Notes: a model not told the origin generated them from the letters alone. A stretch of DNA of 64,000 nucleotides from Symbiodinium natans (GCA_905221605.1 CAJNDS010002476.1:1-64000); one strand, 5' to 3'. Shown: positions 1-9,800, counted from the first letter of the stretch. Numbers and translations: made by a program.

Positions 1-90
1 ATCGGACCCAACAAAATCCAAACCAATACAACAAAAGAAAAAAACAAATTACGATCCCGAATATAGAAAACTATCATATTCATCGCAAAT

Positions 91-620
91 ATGACATATT
101 ATAAACCACGGACCACCACCACGAGACCACCACCACGAGACCACCACCACAAGACCACCACCACGAGACCACCACCACAAGACCACCACCACGAGATCAC
201 CACCACGACCACCAACACAACCACCCGCACGGACCCCCGCCACGGACCACCACCACGGACCAACCACCACGGACCACCGCCGCGGACCACCACCACGGGA
301 CCACCACCACGGGACCACCACCACGGGACCACCACCACGAGACAACCACCACGGGACCACCACCACGGAACCACCACCACGAGACCACCACCGCGGACCA
401 CCGCCACGGACCACCGCCACCCGGCCACCACCATGGGACCACCACCACGGGACCACCACGACGGCCACCAGGGACCACCACCACCACCACCACGGACACC
501 GCCACCCCCACGACAGACCACCACTACCAAAGGAGCACCACCACCACGGGACCACCACCACGCTGTGGGACCACCACGACGAACCACCACGGGACCACGG
601 ACCACCACCACGGCCATTCG
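91..620. repeat. ACC/CCA-rich minisatellite
   Basis: Degenerate tandem repeat built from (ACC)n runs punctuated by ACG or GGG, with a basic unit near GACCACCACCACG. Every reading frame on both strands stays open through it because the unit is based on triplets. The resulting Thr/Pro/His or Trp/Gly/Val proteins are low-complexity and are not annotated as genes. Confidence 0.9.
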
Positions 621-823
621 GGAAAACCCCCCAAAATCCCAGCCTTTCAGCCCCAACCCCTCACCACCCCAAAACCACCCACCCCCCGAACCCAAACCAT
701 TTCAGCAAAAGCAAAAAACAAACCCCCCCAAAACACGACAAAACTCCGGACACAAACCCTATACAATTTCTATTAAACCCCAAAACCCTACACCGTAAAG
801 CGTAAAACCCTGAACCCGGGGGA

Positions 824-1158
824 TCCCGAAAATTCCCGGAATTTTAAATTCCTTGGATTTTTCGAGAGCTGTTGCTGATATGTGATCGTGAGGCCGAACC
901 CCCTTGAACAGCTGGCGGGCGGCGACCGTCATCGGAACTACCCTGGACCAAGAGATTTCCTTGAAGATTTCCTTGAAGGTGAAGGGGCACCCACGTCATC
1001 ACTGTTGCGCTGGAACCTTAAAATCCAACCCGGCAAGCCCAAACCTCAATCCGGACAATTCCTAAAATTCCGGGAATTTTCAGCTCCGGGTGATTCCCAA
1101 AATTCCCAGGATTTTTAGACAAAAAGTGTTAAAATTCCCGGAATTTTCAGGATCCCCC
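824..1158. repeat. Scattered copies of a palindromic AATTCCCGGAATT motif
   Basis: A short near-palindrome close to AAATTCCCGGAATTTT occurs about four times (near 832, 1066, 1097 and 1133), with GGATCCC or GATTCCC next to some copies. The spacing is irregular, so this is a dispersed motif cluster and not a tandem array. Function is unknown. Confidence 0.55.
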
Positions 1159-1274
1159 TGCAAGGCCCTCTCAAGCAGCCAAAATAGACCGGAAGAGGAG
1201 GCGGGGCATCCGACAGGGCGGCCGCAGAGCGAAAATAGGGGTCGAGCCCGTAGCCTTTTATGGGGATATTTTTC

Positions 1275-1680
1275 ATAATTTAATGATAATAACCAAATAT
1301 TCGGAACCTCGAATAGAAATTTCTTGAGATTCCTAATTTCATATCATTTCAATTATATGAATCATATTTACTTGATATTTTTGAAAATATGAATCCTTTA
1401 CTCCGATAAGAAGAATATATCAATCAATATGGGGAATTTTCATTGAGATCAGAAAGAGATCGTGATTTTGTTCATATCTGGCTAAAAAATCAATTCTGAG
1501 GCCAATTTATCTATTCTTCAGATTTCGTATAATATATCTTTGTATCGGAAATATTCCAATGATAAGAATCAATAGAATTATATATAATATATGATTTTGG
1601 GAATTATAAGAATGGATAAATTTGGATTGAAGATGACATTATAATCAAGGAAAATATTGATATTATTATATTTTTTTATC
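1275..1680. other. AT-rich island of foreign composition
   Basis: About 400 bp of strongly AT-rich DNA with no telomeric repeat and no TIR element, in sharp contrast to the GC-balanced flanks. There is no open frame of useful length. The texture (ATATGATT, ATAAGAAT, TATATAATAT) resembles organelle intergenic DNA, so a nuclear insert of plastid or mitochondrial origin is possible. No organelle gene is recognised in it. Confidence 0.5.
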
Positions 1681-1720
1681 TGAACCCTAAACACTAAACC
1701 CTAAGCCCTAAACCCTAAGG
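1681..1720 (-). repeat. Short degenerate CCCTAAA tract
   Basis: About five units with A or G substitutions (CACTAAA, CCCTAAG), placed exactly at the right edge of the AT-rich island. Confidence 0.85.
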
Positions 1721-2387
1721 TGCCTTCGGGAATTAAGTGGCGTTCTTCTTCACCTGGAAACACCCCAAAGCGAAAGACAGCGCCTGTTCGAGGGGATGAA
1801 CTATGAGCTTGCAAGCGACAATGTGGCGAACAGAGCTTAGGGTTTTTGGGGTCTAAGGCTTACGGTGCAAAAGCTGCGACATACGAAAAAAAGGGACCGC
1901 TCTCCCCCAGAGAGTAGCATCCCTTTTATGAATAGGACCCCAAGAAGGTACCCTAATTTCGGTCACCCCCATAGAGTACCCCTGATGATCGCGCATGCCC
2001 TTAGGAAGGACCTTGCTTTCTCGCGACGCACAACTCAGCCGTCTGATCTTTATCCAGTTCCGCGCCCATCAGCAAGCCGACTGGACACTGCTGGTGGCTG
2101 GGTCAAGATGAATGGGGTTTTAGGGTTCAGGTTTCAGGGTTTAGGGTTATGGCTCGTGTTCAAAAAGAAATCCTTTCGGCTTAGGGCCTTCGGGTTATCT
2201 ATTGAGGCTTCCTCACCCAAACCCTAGATCATTAACCACAACAATGCTTCGAAACTCAAGCATGCCCTTGTTTCCCAAAGACACAAGCCTCATCAGAGTG
2301 TTCACCCCTAAAACTTTCTCTGGCTTCACAAGGCACTCATTCTCTACGGGCTCAGCCAGTCTGGCGGTGTCATTCCCTAATTTAGGG
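1721..2387. other. Unique block with a family J relic
   Basis: Mostly unique sequence. Positions 1919-1975 match family J in reverse orientation (GACCCCAAGAAGGTACCC is the complement of the J left arm). A short TTTAGGG/TTCAGGG run lies at 2116-2150. The open frame across 1865-2227 crosses both repeats and is not supported as a gene. Confidence 0.5.
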
Positions 2388-2658
2388 AACCCTAAACCCT
2401 ATAAACCCTGAACACCCTATAAACCCTATAAACCCTATAAACCCGAAATGCAGCACAAACACAGCATACACTACCCTAAGCCCTCAGCTAAACCCTAAAC
2501 CCAAAACCCTAAACCCTGAACCCTAAACCCTAAACCCTAAACCCTAAACCCTAAACCCTAAACCCTAAACCCTAAACCCTAAACCCTAAACCCTAAACCC
2601 TAAACCCTGAACCCGAAACCCTAAACCCTGAGCCCTTAACCCTAAACCCTGGCGGCAG
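2388..2658 (-). repeat. CCCTAAA tract with CCCTATAAA variant head
   Basis: Begins as CCCTATAAA nonamers (2396-2442), passes through degenerate units, then becomes about 12 perfect CCCTAAA units (2519-2607) before decaying to CCCTGAA and CCCGAAA units. Confidence 0.95.
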
Positions 2659-2735
2659 CACTGTCGCGGTCAACCAGGCCGTTCGAAAGACACATCCAAA
2701 TGCTCAAGGCTGGCACCTCCATGGCTTTTCAAAGA

Positions 2736-2789
2736 GGGTTTCGGGTTTAGGGTTTAGGGTTTGGGGTTTAGGGTTTAGGGTTGAGGGCT
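2736..2789 (+). repeat. TTTAGGG tract
   Basis: Seven units including TTTGGGG and TTGAGGG variants. It faces the preceding CCCTAAA tract across only 77 bp of unique DNA. Confidence 0.9.
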
Positions 2790-2964
2790 AGATTCACGCC
2801 ACTATGGATTCTAGCCCGTGCTGTAGCAGGGCTGTGGTTAGACTGCCCCCGAGCGATGCGTGAAGCACTTCTCTCCACGCACCTCTCCTGCTTCTCTCTC
2901 CCCTCCCTTCCCCGGCCCCCTCCCCCTCTCCCATTGCTCTTCTGCTATGCCGGTCTGGCCTTCA

Positions 2965-3352
2965 CTCCAAACACCACCACCCTCCACGCACCACCACGTA
3001 CAACCCCATATCACCACACATCATCACACATCATCACCACCACCAACCACCACCACCAACCACCACCACCAACCACCACCACCATCTTAGACCACCAGAC
3101 AGCACTTCCACAGACCACCACGACACAGCCATCACACACCACCGCACACCACCATACACACCACCCTACACGACCATCGCCACCACACACCACCACACAC
3201 CACCACACACCACCACACACCACCACACACCACCACACACCACCACACACCACCACACACCACCACACACCCCCACACACCCCCACACACCACCACAACC
3301 GCCACACACCACCACACACCACTACCCACGCCACCACACACCACCACACGCT
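2965..3352. repeat. CAC/ACC minisatellite
   Basis: An (ACC)n segment (2975-3085) followed by a regular CACCACACAC decamer array (about 3175-3325). As at 91-620, open frames run through on both strands and give His/Thr/Pro or Val/Trp/Cys polymers; these are treated as non-coding. Confidence 0.9.
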
Positions 3353-3395
3353 ACCACCACTCTACACTCCACACTTGATCCCTCTTGCCTTCGTT

Positions 3396-3514
3396 GGAGC
3401 CCAGTCTAACCATATTCCTATTATAAGAAGGGTACCCTTGTTGGGGTGGGTCACTTTATGAGGAGACCTTGAACCCAAACAATGGCAACAAAGGGCACCG
3501 TTTGGGCTGCCAAG
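3396..3514. mobile_element. Family B MITE-like element
   Basis: The left end carries GGAGCCCAGT and the right end TTTGGGCTGCCAAG, matching the family B inverted termini (AGTAGCCCAGT ... ACTGGGCTACCAAG). The internal AAGGGTACCCTTGTTGGGG and GGAGACCTTGAACC segments align with the other B copies. It is diverged and non-coding. Confidence 0.7.
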
Positions 3515-3527
3515 TCTTTCGGAACCA

Positions 3528-3982
3528 CCCTAAACCCTAAACCCTAAACCCCTAAACCCCTAAACCCCTAAACCCTTAAACCCCTAAACCCCTAAACCCC
3601 TAAACCCCTAAACCCCTAAACCCCTAAACCCCTAAACACCTAAACCCCTAAACCCCTAAACCCCTAAACCCCTAAACCCCTAAACCCCTAAACCCCTAAA
3701 CCCCTAAACCCCTAAACCCCTAAACCCCTAAACCCCTAAACCCCTAAACCCCTAAACCCCTAAACCCCTAAACCCCTAAACGCCTAAACCCCTAAACCCC
3801 TAAACCCCTAAACCCCTAAACCCCTAAACCCCTAAACCCCTAAACCCCTAAACCCCTAAACCCCTAAACCCCTAAACCCCTAAACCCCTAAACCCCTAAA
3901 CCCCTAAACCCCTAAACCCCTAAACCCCTGAACCCCTAAGCCCCTAAACCCCTAAACCCCAAACCCTAAACCCTGAACCCTG
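3528..3982 (-). repeat. Long homogenised CCCCTAAA octamer tract
   Basis: Starts with two CCCTAAA heptamers, then runs as more than 50 nearly identical CCCCTAAA octamers, and returns to CCCTAAA/CCCTGAA at the end. The rare deviants (CCCTTAAA near 3571, CACCTAAA near 3634, CGCCTAAA near 3780) are single and not propagated. This is the longest telomere-like tract in the window. Confidence 0.97.
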
Positions 3983-3994
3983 AAGGATTGAATT

Positions 3995-4043
3995 TTGGGT
4001 TTAGGGTTTATAGGGCTTTTAGGGTGTTGAGGGTTGAGGCTTT
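3995..4043 (+). repeat. Degenerate TTTAGGG tract
   Basis: TTTAGGG, TTTATAGGG, TTTTAGGG and TTGAGGG units facing the octamer tract in the opposite orientation across 13 bp. Confidence 0.75.
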
Positions 4044-4980
4044 GGCATGTGCACTTCCTTTCTCAGATATTCGGGAGGGAATGTTCCATCGATTGTTTAG
4101 GGTTTCCCCCCCAAACAAGGGACCCCGAATTTACGGATTTGCCCAATGCCTTTGACTCTCGGTTTCGTCCTGAGCCCGGCCCCAACGTCTAAAACCCTAA
4201 TGGGCATCGCGCTCTGTTTTAGGGCCCCTTTTGAGTGCCCCTAAACCCTAAACCCTAAATCCTAAATTCAAGAGCAAAAGGGTCACTACCCTAAATCTTA
4301 AATTCAAGACCATATTCCGGGAATGATCATCTCATTCTCCACTCCCCTGGCCCTGTACTTAAGCCTCGAAAGTCGCCTGGAATCCTGACACGCCCCAAGA
4401 GCCCCTAAGAGCCCCCAAACACCCCAAAAACCCTAATTAAACCCTAATTAAACCCTAATTAAAGCCTAAGAGACCCCCCCAAAACCCCCTAAAAACCCGA
4501 ACAAAAAGCTCCCAAAGCCACAGAGAAACAGTCTGCCGCTTGCCTTCTCCTCGTCCTTCTGCAGCGTGAACTCCTCCACTTCTCCGCAACGGGGAAGGGC
4601 CTTGGAGCCCACGTGGATGGGGCTTACTTGGGGTTTAGGGCCCGAAACCCGAAACCCTAAACCCTAAACCCTCTAGTTTAGGGCTTACTTGGGGTGAGGG
4701 CCCAACAGCAGCATGCACTTGGACGAGTCCATCGCTTTTCGAGCCTCGGCCTCAAAACTCCCTACACTCTACAGGTTGACCCGAAGCAGGGGGGGCCTGG
4801 TCTGCGGGAAAGCCCGCTTCAAACACGAGGGGGGCGGAGGGCCGCTAGCCCTCCGCCCCTCAGCAGGATCCCCTGCGAGCGACCTCGATAGCTTCAGCCA
4901 CAAAAAGTCAAGTTCTGTGCGCTCTTCAAACTGTAGTCTTGCGTCAAGCAGGCCCGCGCAGGAGATGTGATCCGAACTCA
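4044..4980. other. Unique DNA with short telomeric patches
   Basis: Short CCCTAAA patches lie at 4237-4270. A CCCTAATTAAA triplication lies at 4431-4465. A TTTAGGG to CCCGAAACCC head-to-head junction lies at 4635-4672. Overlapping short frames at 4694-4981 on both strands have no recognisable domain. Confidence 0.55.
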
Positions 4981-5078
4981 TTCGGACTGTGAAAAGATGA
5001 CGCTATTGCATACTATCAGTATTATTATGATGATCATTATTATTTATATAATGGTATATACTATTATGATACTGTTAC
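4981..5078. other. AT-rich 3' flank of the membrane-protein gene
   Basis: ATT/ATG-rich segment directly downstream of the stop codon of the minus-strand gene at 5079-6281. Its position and composition fit a 3' untranslated region. No canonical AATAAA signal was identified. Confidence 0.4.
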
Positions 5079-6281
5079 TTAAGGGTTGTCCTGGAACTCG
5101 GGCTGTTCCCGCAGGTAGGCAGCAAAACACTTGCCCAGCGTCACGAAGAGCTTGTTGATCGACAAACAGGAATTCATGTGCGTTTTGGAAGAGGGATCTG
5201 CACATAACCACATGGGGTGTTCAACACCATTGTCTTTGCGGACGTTGACCTCGACATAGCCAGCTAGCTGGTACCATGGATTCCACGCCTGTAGGCGCAC
5301 CACAATGACACCGTGCGCAGCCGATTCGCTACGAGGCTTGTGTCCTTCCACATCATAGGGGTGTGTGGTGTGAGAGATCAAGGTGCAATATCCACCCATG
5401 CCCATTTGTAACCCTGCGACTGTCTTACTTTCTCGGCCCGGGGGTGGGAACTGGTGATGACCAGTAAAGGGCCAGGCGTCCACAATGTGTGCATTGATGT
5501 CCCCGATCTTCGCGTTGCACACCAGCCTGCGCATTGCCAGGAATGCGAGGTACTGGTCTTTAAGATTTGAGTTTCCATCGCCATCAACGTCGAGTGGCTC
5601 GGACCTTTGATTGATGTAGACTTCCTTCAGCGTGTAGATGAATGGATTGCATAGGAGCCACTTGTACAAAGGAATGATGGTCACCATAAGCGGAACCGCA
5701 ATCATCACCTCGCTAATGCCCTGCCTGTGCACAGCTCCTGCGATCGCGCAAAAAATGTCTGCGAAACTCCACATGCAGCCGTGCTTCTCCGCCAACTTGT
5801 CAGCGGGCGAGCGCAGTCCGACGGATGAGTCTCCGGGCCGACCCATGTAAGGCCAGAGGGTCCGCAAGGACTGCGCTGTCGACTGCCAACGAAAGAGGCC
5901 GACTGGAGCCGAGAAGATGAAAAAAACGAGGTTCACGACCACAGCCCAGACCACTGCCAGGACCATTGAGGGCGTCGACAGCACCATTACCAGCGCACAA
6001 ATTGCCCAGAAGCCTGCCCCTCTCTCAAAGGCTCGAACGATCCCAGGTTGAAAGTACTGAAAGAGTGCCGTTAAAACCAGCGGCGCCAATGACAGCAGCA
6101 TTGTTGCCACGAGCACCACAACCGTGAAAGGGGCAAGCGGAACGATCACCACAAATCCGAACCAATCAGCGCAGGAGAGTCGTTCAGGAACATCCACATG
6201 TGTCATGAGCTTTTTCATTTCCTCCTCGGTCGGGGGTGCCACCTTCTCCCTCATCTTCAGTGGCGTCGCTGGTGTCGTCAT
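5079..6281 (-). CDS. Multi-pass membrane protein, family not recognised (400 aa)
   Basis: The frame runs from an ATG at 6281 to TAA at 5079 without an intron. The first 38 residues are charged and likely cytosolic. Strongly hydrophobic stretches follow at residues 41-77 (probably two passes), 90-128 (two passes) and 189-218 (one pass), with a weaker one near 172-184. Residues 231-242 read DVDGDGNSNLKD, an EF-hand or dockerin-like DxDxDG calcium-loop pattern just after the last membrane segment. The remaining 150 residues (about 250-400) form a soluble-looking domain rich in Trp, His and Cys, ending without a targeting motif I recognise. Mixed amino-acid composition, GC-rich third positions and the absence of telomeric repeats for 1.2 kb set it apart from every other open frame here. 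I cannot assign a function; a transporter, channel or structural membrane protein are all possible. The lack of introns could mean a retrogene, but no spliced-leader relic is visible upstream. No promoter element was identified in 6282-6700. Confidence 0.8.
   Translation of the reverse strand: MTTPATPLKMREKVAPPTEEEMKKLMTHVDVPERLSCADWFGFVVIVPLAPFTVVVLVATMLLSLAPLVLTALFQYFQPGIVRAFERGAGFWAICALVMVLSTPSMVLAVVWAVVVNLVFFIFSAPVGLFRWQSTAQSLRTLWPYMGRPGDSSVGLRSPADKLAEKHGCMWSFADIFCAIAGAVHRQGISEVMIAVPLMVTIIPLYKWLLCNPFIYTLKEVYINQRSEPLDVDGDGNSNLKDQYLAFLAMRRLVCNAKIGDINAHIVDAWPFTGHHQFPPPGRESKTVAGLQMGMGGYCTLISHTTHPYDVEGHKPRSESAAHGVIVVRLQAWNPWYQLAGYVEVNVRKDNGVEHPMWLCADPSSKTHMNSCLSINKLFVTLGKCFAAYLREQPEFQDNP
5555..5591 (-). 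other. EF-hand-like DxDxDG loop in the membrane protein
   Basis: These bases encode residues 231-242 of the membrane protein. Asp at loop positions 1, 3, 5 and 12 and Gly at 6 fit a calcium loop. The hydrophobic residue usual at position 8 is replaced by Ser, so calcium binding is only suggested. Confidence 0.45.
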
Positions 6282-6768
6282 TGCAGCGTCTTGGACGAGC
6301 TACTGTTGACAGAATAGAGTACACCAACGCAAAAGTGAACAGTGCGCTGAAGCAGCCCCTAACATGCCACTAACATACTTCTGAACCCCGCGTTTTCTGC
6401 GGCATCTCTAAGACGACGCATGCTGCGTCTACCCCGAGCCTGACGCATAGCACAAGCCAGGCAATGATACAGCTCTTGAAACAACAGGCGAGACATCAAT
6501 TCTGACGCTCCGACCCCTGAACCCTACAGACGCTAGACTCTATCTACAAATCCTAAAGCCAAAAACACAAGCCCTCAACCCTGAACTACAAACCCGTTTA
6601 AACCTAAACCCTAAACCTGCTACTTTCAGTTTTGTCTCAGACCTATGGGAGTAACCCTCTGACAACCATCTGGGCCCCTGGGCCCCAAAACACCACCCTT
6701 ACACCCCAAGCCCGAAATTCCCCCCCCCCCCCCCCCCCCCCGAACTCTTATTATTGTGAATTATCATT
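6282..6768. other. 5' flank of the membrane-protein gene
   Basis: Unique sequence up to about 6500, then telomere-like words (CCCTGAAC, CCTAAACCC) and a 22-base C homopolymer at 6720-6741. No TATA-like or spliced-leader sequence was recognised. Confidence 0.4.
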
Positions 6769-6823
6769 ACCCTATACCCTAAACCCTAAACTCTAAACCC
6801 TAAACCCTATAACCCTAATTTTA
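6769..6823 (-). repeat. CCCTAAA tract with CCCTATA units
   Basis: Seven or eight units, including CCCTATA and CTCTAAA variants, shortly after the C homopolymer. Confidence 0.9.
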
Positions 6824-7365
6824 TAGCTAATGGTGAATATTAGTGATGATTGCGATTCCCCAACTCACGGGACCCGACTTCGTGGGGTTCGAGATGTCGC
6901 TGAGGTGGAGCAAGACGGTCCTGCTGTGTTGTCTCCGATAAGGGAATGAGAAGGGTTTAGGGTTTAGAGTTTACAGGGTACAATTTCTCAGGTTTTGCAG
7001 AGTTTATAGGGGCTCAGTTAGTGTAATTCTAGGGGGTTTTGTGCACGGCTAAGGTCTTGAGGGCAGTCATATGGGGGCATTTCAGTTTCGGGTTTTTACG
7101 GGAGCTGTGATCACCAGAGAATCCCCTGGAAATCCGAAGCCCCAGGCTTCTAAAACCCTGAGGCTCGACGACCCAAAATCCGAACCCTCTAATAACACAG
7201 TAATATTATTGCATCTAATAATAACAAGAAGAAGAACAATAATAGTACAGTATAATCAGATGAAAGTCCTCAAGCTCTTCTTCATATCGGGTGTCTTAAA
7301 GTACTCGAGGAGCTCATTGGGAGGGAACTCGTCCACAGACATGTGCCTCAATTCCCTGCTCTCGG

Positions 7366-7435
7366 AACCCTAAACCCTAAAATAAACCCTAAACCCGAAA
7401 CCCTAAACCATAAACCCTAAACCCTAAGCCCTAAG
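7366..7435 (-). repeat. Degenerate CCCTAAA tract
   Basis: About nine units interrupted by AATAAA, CCCGAAA and CCATAAA. Confidence 0.85.
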
Positions 7436-7567
7436 TGCTTTTTACTCAAACTGCATTCTATGTCCGGGGCGTACCGCTCCAGCAAAAGAATCGATCATGG
7501 TATCTCCAGGCGCAATCAGGGTTTAGGGTTTAGGGTCTCAGTTTTAAAGCTTAGGGGGTTTTAAGAC

Positions 7568-7724
7568 CTTAGTGGCCCAGAAACCATATTATAATAAGGG
7601 CACCCTTGTTTTGGTTGGTTACCCTTGTTCTGGTTGGTTGCTTTATAATTCAGGGAACCCCCTAAACCCTAAACCCTAAACCCTAAACCCTAAACCCTAA
7701 ACCCTAAACCACTGGGCTACCAAG
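7568..7724. mobile_element. Family B element interrupted by a CCCTAAA tract
   Basis: The left arm CTTAGTGGCCCAG with AAGGGCACCCTTGTTTTGG and the right terminus ACTGGGCTACCAAG are both present. The internal part that precedes the right terminus in intact copies (AACCAAAAAAAGGG...GGTACC) is replaced by seven CCCTAAA units at 7660-7710. Confidence 0.8.
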
Positions 7725-7796
7725 AGATATGCTTGCAAGAGCACGTGCAAGGTCTAGGCCATCATGCCAGGGTCGCACCATTCGCAACCGAAGCTT

Positions 7797-7888
7797 TAGG
7801 GTTTAACCGTTTAGGGTTTTAAGGGTTAAGGGTTTAGGGTTTAGGGTTTTTAAGGGTTAGGGTTTAGGGATTAGGGTTTTTAGGGCTT
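7797..7888 (+). repeat. TTTAGGG tract with expanded T runs
   Basis: About eleven units including TTTTAAGGG and TTTTTAAGGG variants. Confidence 0.85.
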
Positions 7889-8024
7889 GTTTTGCTCATG
7901 GTATGTCGTGATCGGTGCAAGGGCGCTTGCGACCTGACTTATCCGATGGCACACTTCAGCAACTTGTGCTACAAAACCGAGCGTCTTAAGCCTCAAACCC
8001 ATGTAAGGGTTTACGAAAAGGGGG

Positions 8025-8455
8025 GGGAGCCCTAATATCGACCCCCAAATAGTAGGGTACCCCTACTGTCGGAAACCCCCCCCTTCTAGGTAAGGCTGAA
8101 TCAGTTTAGTACTGGGACAGTACACCCCCGATGCCAGCAGCTCCTCGATGACATCAATCTTGCTCCCGCGGATACCGCGACTCTCCACGCGGCCGTCGCC
8201 CAAGTCAGCATCCATGACTGGTCTCACTTCACAAGCAGTAATTGCACTGGCCTAGCTTGATCTGACCGGGCTGGGCAAGAAAAGAGTCGGAATAGCTGGG
8301 CCATACGGGGGTCGGAAGAATTCTTAATAGTATTCCCTTATGGCATCTATTTAACTATACTATGATCACCGCCAAAAGCATATTCCAAATATTAAGGCCA
8401 CAATATTACTTGGAAATTTGGGCCGAGGATCGTTTGCTGTCCTTGTTGAAACAAC
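8025..8455. other. Unique block
   Basis: Contains a G-run/C-run inverted pair around 8025-8090 (GGGGGGGGAGCCC and the complementary C run). Otherwise it is unique DNA with no supported gene. Confidence 0.4.
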
Positions 8456-8594
8456 TTGGAGGTTCATGGTACTTAGTAGCTAATTATAACTGTACTTATA
8501 ACCCACTTGCAAGCCGCCTAAGTGCCCTAAGATGGTTATAAGCACAGTTATATGTACAGTTCTAAGTGGTTACTACGTACCATGAACCTCCAAG
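8455..8594. mobile_element. Family A MITE-like element, intact
   Basis: The 140 bp element begins with CTTGGAGGTTCATGGTAC and ends with the inverse GTACCATGAACCTCCAAG. The arms continue inward with TATAACTGTACTTATAA and its complement, so the whole element can fold into one long hairpin. It has no coding capacity. This copy has no telomeric insert and serves as the reference for the family. Confidence 0.9.
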
Positions 8595-8687
8595 AATTGG
8601 GATTTTTGCCAAAACACCGCATGCTACGGATTCAGCAAAGTAAGGGCTGCTGAGCTGCGACACATGTAGACGTCGCAATGAAGGCTG

Positions 8688-8778
8688 CCCTAAACCCTAA
8701 ACCCTAAATTAGCTAAAACCCTAAACCCTAAACCCTAAACCCTAAACCCTAAACCCTAAACCCTAAACCCTAAACCCT
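8688..8778 (-). repeat. CCCTAAA tract
   Basis: About 12 units with one TTAGCTAAAA interruption near 8708. Confidence 0.95.
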
Positions 8779-8860
8779 GGCAAACATTACGCTCAGCCCA
8801 GTACGCCTGAAGGCTGGCATCGTGGTCGGGGGGAAGGACGGGCCTGAAAAGCTGAGCTAC

Positions 8861-9051
8861 CTGGAGGTTCATGGTACTTAAGAAGTAGTCCCTAAACCCT
8901 AAACCCCAAACCCTAAACCCTAAACCCTAAACCCTAAACCCTATAACTGTACTTCTAACCCACTTATAAGCCCCTTAAGTGCCCCAATATGGTTATAAGT
9001 ACAGTTATAAGTACAGTTAGAACTAGTTACGAAGTGCCATGAACCTCCAAG
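8861..9051. mobile_element. Family A element split by a CCCTAAA tract
   Basis: Both termini (CTGGAGGTTCATGG and CCATGAACCTCCAAG) and both inner arms match the intact copy at 8455. At 8890-8942 a run of seven to eight CCCTAAA units sits between the AAGTAGT and ATAACTG segments that are nearly adjacent in the intact copy. Confidence 0.9.
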
Positions 9052-9094
9052 TACTATTTGCTTCAGAACCCCAAAACAAAAGACTCTTCCTCAT

Positions 9095-9185
9095 CAGGGT
9101 TTATATAGGGATTATGATCTTGTGTTAGTAATTCACCTTGTTTTTTGCGGGGGGTGGGGGGGGTTCTTCAGCAAAAAAGGAGTAC
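9095..9185. mobile_element. Family E right-end fragment
   Basis: Contains TATAGGGATTATGATC, a G-rich run and GGTTCTTCAGCA, which match the internal TAGGGATTAT and terminal GGTTCTTAAGCA of family E copies. The left end is missing. Confidence 0.5.
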
Positions 9186-9284
9186 TTCCCTCAGTACATG
9201 AAACTGAAAATCTTGCATTTGCTTGGCGGGGCTGGGAACGAAGGGAATAGAACCAAAGAGGAAGGGGAGAAGGGCACTTTGCAT

Positions 9285-9412
9285 AAACCCTAAACCCTAA
9301 ACCCTAAACCCTAAACCCTAAACCCTAAACCCTAAACCCTAAACCCTAAACCCTAAACCCCAAACCCCACACCCGAAACCTTAAACCCTAAACCCTATAC
9401 CTTAACTTGACT
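9285..9412 (-). repeat. CCCTAAA tract
   Basis: Eleven perfect units followed by degenerate CCCCAAA, CCCGAAA and CCCTATA units. Confidence 0.95.
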
Positions 9413-9499
9413 GAGAAATGGGGTTGCTCTTGCGAGGAGCTCCGCTGCAATCATGAGGCTTCCATCATCGTCTATTGCTAGTAGACTCAGGGCACTAAG

Positions 9500-9627
9500 G
9501 TTAGGGTTTAGGGTTTAGGGTTTAGGGTTTAGGGTTTAGGGTTTAGGGTTTAGGGTTTAGGGTTTAGGGTTTAGGGTTTAGGGTTTAGGGTTTAGGGTTT
9601 AGGGTTTAGGGTTTAGGGTTTAGGGCT
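9500..9627 (+). repeat. Perfect TTTAGGG tract
   Basis: Eighteen consecutive TTTAGGG units without a mismatch. Confidence 0.97.
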
Positions 9628-9707
9628 AAGACTACGGTCCCGAATGAAGGTGCACATGTAGCAAATTGGCAGCTCAAGGCTTAGGGGGTTTAAACTGGAT
9701 CCAGTTT

Positions 9708-9800
9708 GGGTTTTAGGGTTTAGGGCCCTAAGCCCTATGCACCCTATAAGCCCTACACCCTGAACCCTAAACCATGAACCCTGAACCCTAAACCCTAAGC
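9708..9800. repeat. Head-to-head telomeric junction
   Basis: TTTTAGGGTTTAGGG is followed with no spacer by CCCTAAGCCCTATGC and further CCCTAAA-like units to 9800. This is the order expected if two capped ends had been joined. Confidence 0.75.

Noticed and set aside
91-798. Open frames of 104-235 residues on both strands in the ACC repeat
   Set aside because: They are triplet-repeat shadows; all frames are open at once and the products are homopolymer-like.
2781-3461. 226-residue Thr/His/Pro-rich frame
   Set aside because: Most of it is the CACCACACAC minisatellite, and its end overlaps a family B element.
6282-6500. Spliced-leader relic or promoter upstream of the membrane-protein gene
   Set aside because: No spliced-leader-like word and no TATA-like motif at a sensible position was seen.
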